Assembly: GCF_002944315.1 (NCBI RefSeq)
Contig: NZ_CP024312.1
Location: 186,001 to 250,000, forward strand
Direction of reading: 5' to 3'
Length of the DNA: 64,000 nt
From: Rhizobium sp. NXC24
GTDB taxonomy: Bacteria; Pseudomonadota; Alphaproteobacteria; Rhizobiales; Rhizobiaceae
The notes below the pieces were generated by a model. That model did not search any database. It was given only the letters and a program-made list of their open reading frames with translations, and was not told where the DNA came from. Positions 61,276 through 64,000 of this stretch are shown in pieces. The translations under genes were made by a program, and so were the position numbers. Position 1 is the stretch's first letter. Each line of letters opens with the position of its first letter.

Positions 61276-61397
61276 GCCCAGACACCTGAGAACTAGTGTG
61301 AGCTCGCGGCACGACTTAGCCAGCGCAATCTACCTCGTGCGCGAACGAGCGAGTTATAATCAGGCCGGTTGAAAACGGCTCTTAATGGAAACGTAGG

Positions 61398-61748
61398 ATG
61401 CTAGGTGACCAGCGATATAAGCTCCAGTGGGGTAAGCGAAAGTCCCGGACCCGCTTGGCAGTGAAAGTTTTCAAGGAAAATAAGCTGGTGATATTCTTCA
61501 CAGCTCTCATTGTTTACACATCTATTTTTGACGGCGAGAAGCGGCCTCACCGCATGGGAAATTTGTACGATTTTTTGGGTCCAACAGGCTTCGCCTGGAC
61601 ACTCAGGGGCATCGCTGCATTATGGCTGGCCGCAATCTTCTTCCTACTGCTTGAAAAATATCGCACCGGCCAACGAATTGAACGTGTTGTTGACAAGAGG
61701 GCTATGCTGGAGCCCGAAAAAAGGACTATGAAATTCGAAGAACGCTGA
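61398..61748 (+). CDS. Small membrane-associated hypothetical protein
   Basis: 116 residues with two hydrophobic helices (about 31-45 LVIFFTALIVYTS and 70-85 ALWLAAIFFLLLEKY) and basic termini. No known family. The start ATG 61398 follows a weak ribosome site. Confidence 0.5.
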   Translation: MLGDQRYKLQWGKRKSRTRLAVKVFKENKLVIFFTALIVYTSIFDGEKRPHRMGNLYDFLGPTGFAWTLRGIAALWLAAIFFLLLEKYRTGQRIERVVDKRAMLEPEKRTMKFEER

Positions 61749-61998
61749 CCAATAGCGGCTAGGCTTTCTCTATTCCGCTGAATCTCGTTCATGCCGCCTC
61801 CTGAGGCGCGCGGATTTTCGGTCCGACGGGGGACCGGCATTCCCGATTGCAACAGTCCGAGCGATTGATCAAACTGAAACCAACTCGCGACAGCATTGCA
61901 TCAGGAACCGCTATTGCGCGGTGTTAGTTGCTGCTCAGCGATGATATATTGAAAGACTTTTCGAAGTAGACGGACTTGCCGGCGCCTGCTCGCCGAGG
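61749..61998. other. Intergenic stretch
   Basis: No gene supported and no clear terminator or promoter recognised. Confidence 0.3.
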
Positions 61999-62511
61999 GT
62001 GGCCTCATGCTCAGATCGCGAACAAAGTCCAAATATCGTGAAATTTACGACTAGCGAATTGCACATGGCCGGCAGGCATTGCGCCAGTGCATATCTTGCG
62101 GTTCGAAATAGCAACTTTGTGTATGTAGATGGCGGGAATTCTACCGTTTTACAGCAAAACGTTACATTCTCTGATCTTGGATCGGGGAAAATTTCGATGT
62201 TCACTTCCTATGGCAAACTCAAACTTGTGACGATATTCCAGCTATCTGAGGACGGGAATATTGCCAAGCTTGCGGAGGTCACCACTGATCCGAAGCTAAC
62301 ACCGGCACAATGGGGGCAGAAACCGGAAGAAGCGGCTCAGTTTCAGTCAGCCGAGAAAAGTCTCATGTCTATGCCACCGCTGGAAATGTGCCCTCCGCTA
62401 ATACCTGCGAAACTTGTGACACCGCACCTACAGCCATCGCCAAAAGCCATTTCTGCCCTAACATCCGCACTCGCGGCACCTGCCCTCTCTTTTCGCCGAA
62501 GCATTATGTAA
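61999..62511 (+). CDS. Hypothetical protein
   Basis: 170 residues in the longest form. Residues about 12-105 (IVKFTTSELHMAGRHCASAY, FVYVDGGNSTVLQQNVTFSD, YGKLKLVTIFQLSEDGNIAK) look like a beta-rich folded domain; the C-terminal third is low in complexity and may not be real. Start uncertain; no family recognised. Confidence 0.4.
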   Translation: MASCSDREQSPNIVKFTTSELHMAGRHCASAYLAVRNSNFVYVDGGNSTVLQQNVTFSDLGSGKISMFTSYGKLKLVTIFQLSEDGNIAKLAEVTTDPKLTPAQWGQKPEEAAQFQSAEKSLMSMPPLEMCPPLIPAKLVTPHLQPSPKAISALTSALAAPALSFRRSIM

Positions 62512-62620
62512 ATCATTACTTTTCACATCGAGACGATTTACAACGCCCCGGCTATAGGCGAAGTCCCTCAAGGGCTTCCTGCCGGAGAATTTGCTGGCGA
62601 AGTGACGGCAAACGCCAAGC

Positions 62621-63646
62621 TCATCCTCGCCGGGCCGATTGGTCGGCGCTCGACAGAAACCCCTTTAAGCTTAATCCGGCCAACAAAATGTAGGGCGGCA
62701 TGGCAAGGGAATAATGACCACAGTTTAATTCCAGGACATTTGGCTGAGCGCCCGCGTCCTTCAGGCTTTGCATGAACCTCTGTGATAGATCGGGCAAAAC
62801 CACCTTGTCTCGTTTGGCGAGAACAACATGAAGGGCGAGATCCGGTCGTGCGAGATTTTGCACGTAGTTCTCGAGGTTGAGCGGCGCCCAAGCCCGGCGG
62901 AGGTCAGTCAGCTTCATTTCAGGCTCGAGGCTTTCACGTATCGATCGTGTCGCTCGCCCCGTCCAAACCATATCAGCGAGACTTCCCGCGGTCAGAAATA
63001 ACGAGGCTTTCGACACATTCGCGTCGTGCGCAGCAATCAACCCTGCAACCCATGAACCCAAGCTCATACCGAGAACCGAAATTTCTCGATAGCCTTGGCT
63101 CTTCAACCAACGTATGAGTTTTCGGCCATCCCAAACGGCCTGCCTCACGGACTGGATCGTCCGACCGAGATTAGGGCTAAGCATGTAATCAGCGTGTGCT
63201 GCGCCTGGACGACTGCGCTCGAAGTGATAGGGCATCGCAATCTCGACAACCGTGATGTCACGCTTCGAGAAAAAGTTGGCAATCTGGCGATTTCGGCCGC
63301 TTGCATTCCAATGGTGAAAAATCACCATCACCTGATCGAACGATCCGCTTTCTGTAATTTTCGCCCAAACGACATTGTTTTCTTCAACGTCGGTAAACAT
63401 GTCCGATGGAAATTTGAGCCACCCATCTTGCCTTTGAAAGCCTTGGTCGTTCCGCCCCGGCTCATCGAAGAACGACGGATCAGCCACCGCCTGGTTCGCA
63501 AGAACACCAAACTCCTCGAGATTTGTGATCTTCTTGGCGCCTGGAAAGGCGCGGGCCGAGTCAAGGACGAGGGCCGTTCTTTCCTTCCCCTCCTCGCCGC
63601 GCCGCGCCCGCCGCTCATCCCAACGATCTAGCCAACTATGATACAC
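62621..63646 (-). CDS. Alpha/beta-hydrolase family protein
   Basis: 341 residues from GTG 63646. Alpha/beta hydrolase: VMVIFHHWNASGRNRQIANF (strand and oxyanion region), nucleophile elbow SVLGMSLGSWVAGLIAAHD (G-x-S-x-G), an acid region in ALHVVLAKRDKVVLPDLSQR and the late His in LNCGHYSLAM. No signal peptide. The start lies inside the end of the membrane protein gene (11 nt overlap), so the two are co-translated. Substrate unknown; possibly a polysaccharide or lipid modification enzyme given the partner. Confidence 0.75.
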   Translation of the reverse strand: MYHSWLDRWDERRARRGEEGKERTALVLDSARAFPGAKKITNLEEFGVLANQAVADPSFFDEPGRNDQGFQRQDGWLKFPSDMFTDVEENNVVWAKITESGSFDQVMVIFHHWNASGRNRQIANFFSKRDITVVEIAMPYHFERSRPGAAHADYMLSPNLGRTIQSVRQAVWDGRKLIRWLKSQGYREISVLGMSLGSWVAGLIAAHDANVSKASLFLTAGSLADMVWTGRATRSIRESLEPEMKLTDLRRAWAPLNLENYVQNLARPDLALHVVLAKRDKVVLPDLSQRFMQSLKDAGAQPNVLELNCGHYSLAMPPYILLAGLSLKGFLSSADQSARRG

Positions 63647-64000
63647 CCTGATTTCCTACCTCACTTGTTCGACGATGCCCAAACCCTGGATCGCAGAGGC
63701 CGTAGACCCCGAGGAGCACTCCAATGCTGAGAAGGATCGAAAAGCCTGCAAACGCATCGATCAACAAGTAGCAAGCAAAGAGGAACGCTACGACCGCCGA
63801 CATCTTCCACAAAGGTACATGAAATCGACTCCCCGCACCTAAACGGATGGACCCATATAGAAAAACAACACAGGTCGAAACAGCGACAAGAAGGCTGCTG
63901 TAATGCGTCGGCATTCTATAGCCGAAACTGTTACCAACATCTGCGTGCTGACGCAGGGCTGATGACACATCGCCGACAAACCAAGCCACAATGCTCTCTC
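63636..64000 (-). CDS. Membrane protein, partial at the window edge
   Basis: The frame is open to position 64000 and contains hydrophobic helices (LLVAVSTCVVFLYGSIR, MSAVVAFLFACYLLIDAFAG, ILLSIGVLLGVYGLC), ending GHRRTSEVGNQGVS. This looks like the C-terminal part of a polytopic membrane protein such as an O-antigen ligase/polymerase, but too little is visible to decide. Overlaps the hydrolase gene by 11 nt. Confidence 0.55.
   Translation of the reverse strand, partial: ESIVAWFVGDVSSALRQHADVGNSFGYRMPTHYSSLLVAVSTCVVFLYGSIRLGAGSRFHVPLWKMSAVVAFLFACYLLIDAFAGFSILLSIGVLLGVYGLCDPGFGHRRTSEVGNQGVS

Overview
The window looks like accessory DNA, probably plasmid or chromid, from an alphaproteobacterium of the Rhizobium/Agrobacterium/Sinorhizobium type. 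The reasons are an Aap-like general amino acid ABC transporter, an ArdC plus SRAP plus LigD-type ligase gene set, small conserved proteins I associate with rhizobial plasmids, an IS66 element with all three genes, and abundant chemotaxis and cyclic-di-GMP genes. This placement comes from gene content only. I saw no replication, conjugation-machinery, rRNA or tRNA genes and no CRISPR array.

Layout. 1-8.3 kb: plasmid maintenance or leading-region-like genes. These are secreted small proteins, an SNase-like protein, the ArdC antirestriction protein, an SRAP (YedK/HMCES-type) protein in a translationally coupled operon, several small conserved unknowns, and a frameshifted ATP-dependent DNA ligase. 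8.3-12.7 kb: a LysR regulator coupled to a large secreted unknown, facing a Cys/Met-metabolism PLP enzyme and a metallo-beta-lactamase-fold hydrolase. 12.9-14.8 kb: debris, namely a second, more decayed ligase, a recombinase tail and a cheW tail, around a DUF3088 gene. 15.1-18.0 kb: a PAS-GGDEF-EAL protein. 18.6-20.6 kb: a gene graveyard with an ABC permease pseudogene and fragments of a serine recombinase, an N,N-dimethylformamidase and an ISNCY transposase. 20.8-24.4 kb: Lrp, a soluble MCP and an AraC regulator.

24.8-39.7 kb is a first catabolic island: a class V aminotransferase divergent from a GntR/FCD regulator, a fused FAD/Fe-S/CCG 2-hydroxyacid dehydrogenase, an M20 hydrolase, a four-gene AapJQMP-like ABC importer, a GlcG-like protein, a TSUP exporter and a fold-type II PLP enzyme. 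Near-palindromic candidate operators lie on both sides of the GntR gene. 39.8-48.2 kb holds a second PAS-GGDEF-EAL protein, a complete IS66-family element with a perfect 8-bp target duplication, and a cheW-MCP operon.

49.3-58.2 kb is a second, compact catabolic island. A luciferase-like flavin monooxygenase, its flavin reductase, a polar amino acid type ABC importer (SBP, two permeases, ATPase), an SDR, a RidA-family protein and a GntR regulator lie on the plus strand. A divergent SMP-30 lactonase and a second SDR lie on the minus strand. Two identical 18-bp sites in opposite orientation lie between the divergent units, and a related sequence precedes the GntR gene. The enzyme set recalls the Rut pyrimidine pathway but has different transport and downstream steps, so this is the best candidate for an undescribed pathway.

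58.5-60.1 kb is again debris: an SRAP remnant interrupted by an IS630-family fragment, and an ISL3-family fragment. 60.3-64 kb carries small unknown proteins, some paralogous to those in the first 7 kb, then an alpha/beta hydrolase and a membrane protein that runs off the edge. Matching pieces at both ends suggest that similar backbone modules flank the catabolic cargo.
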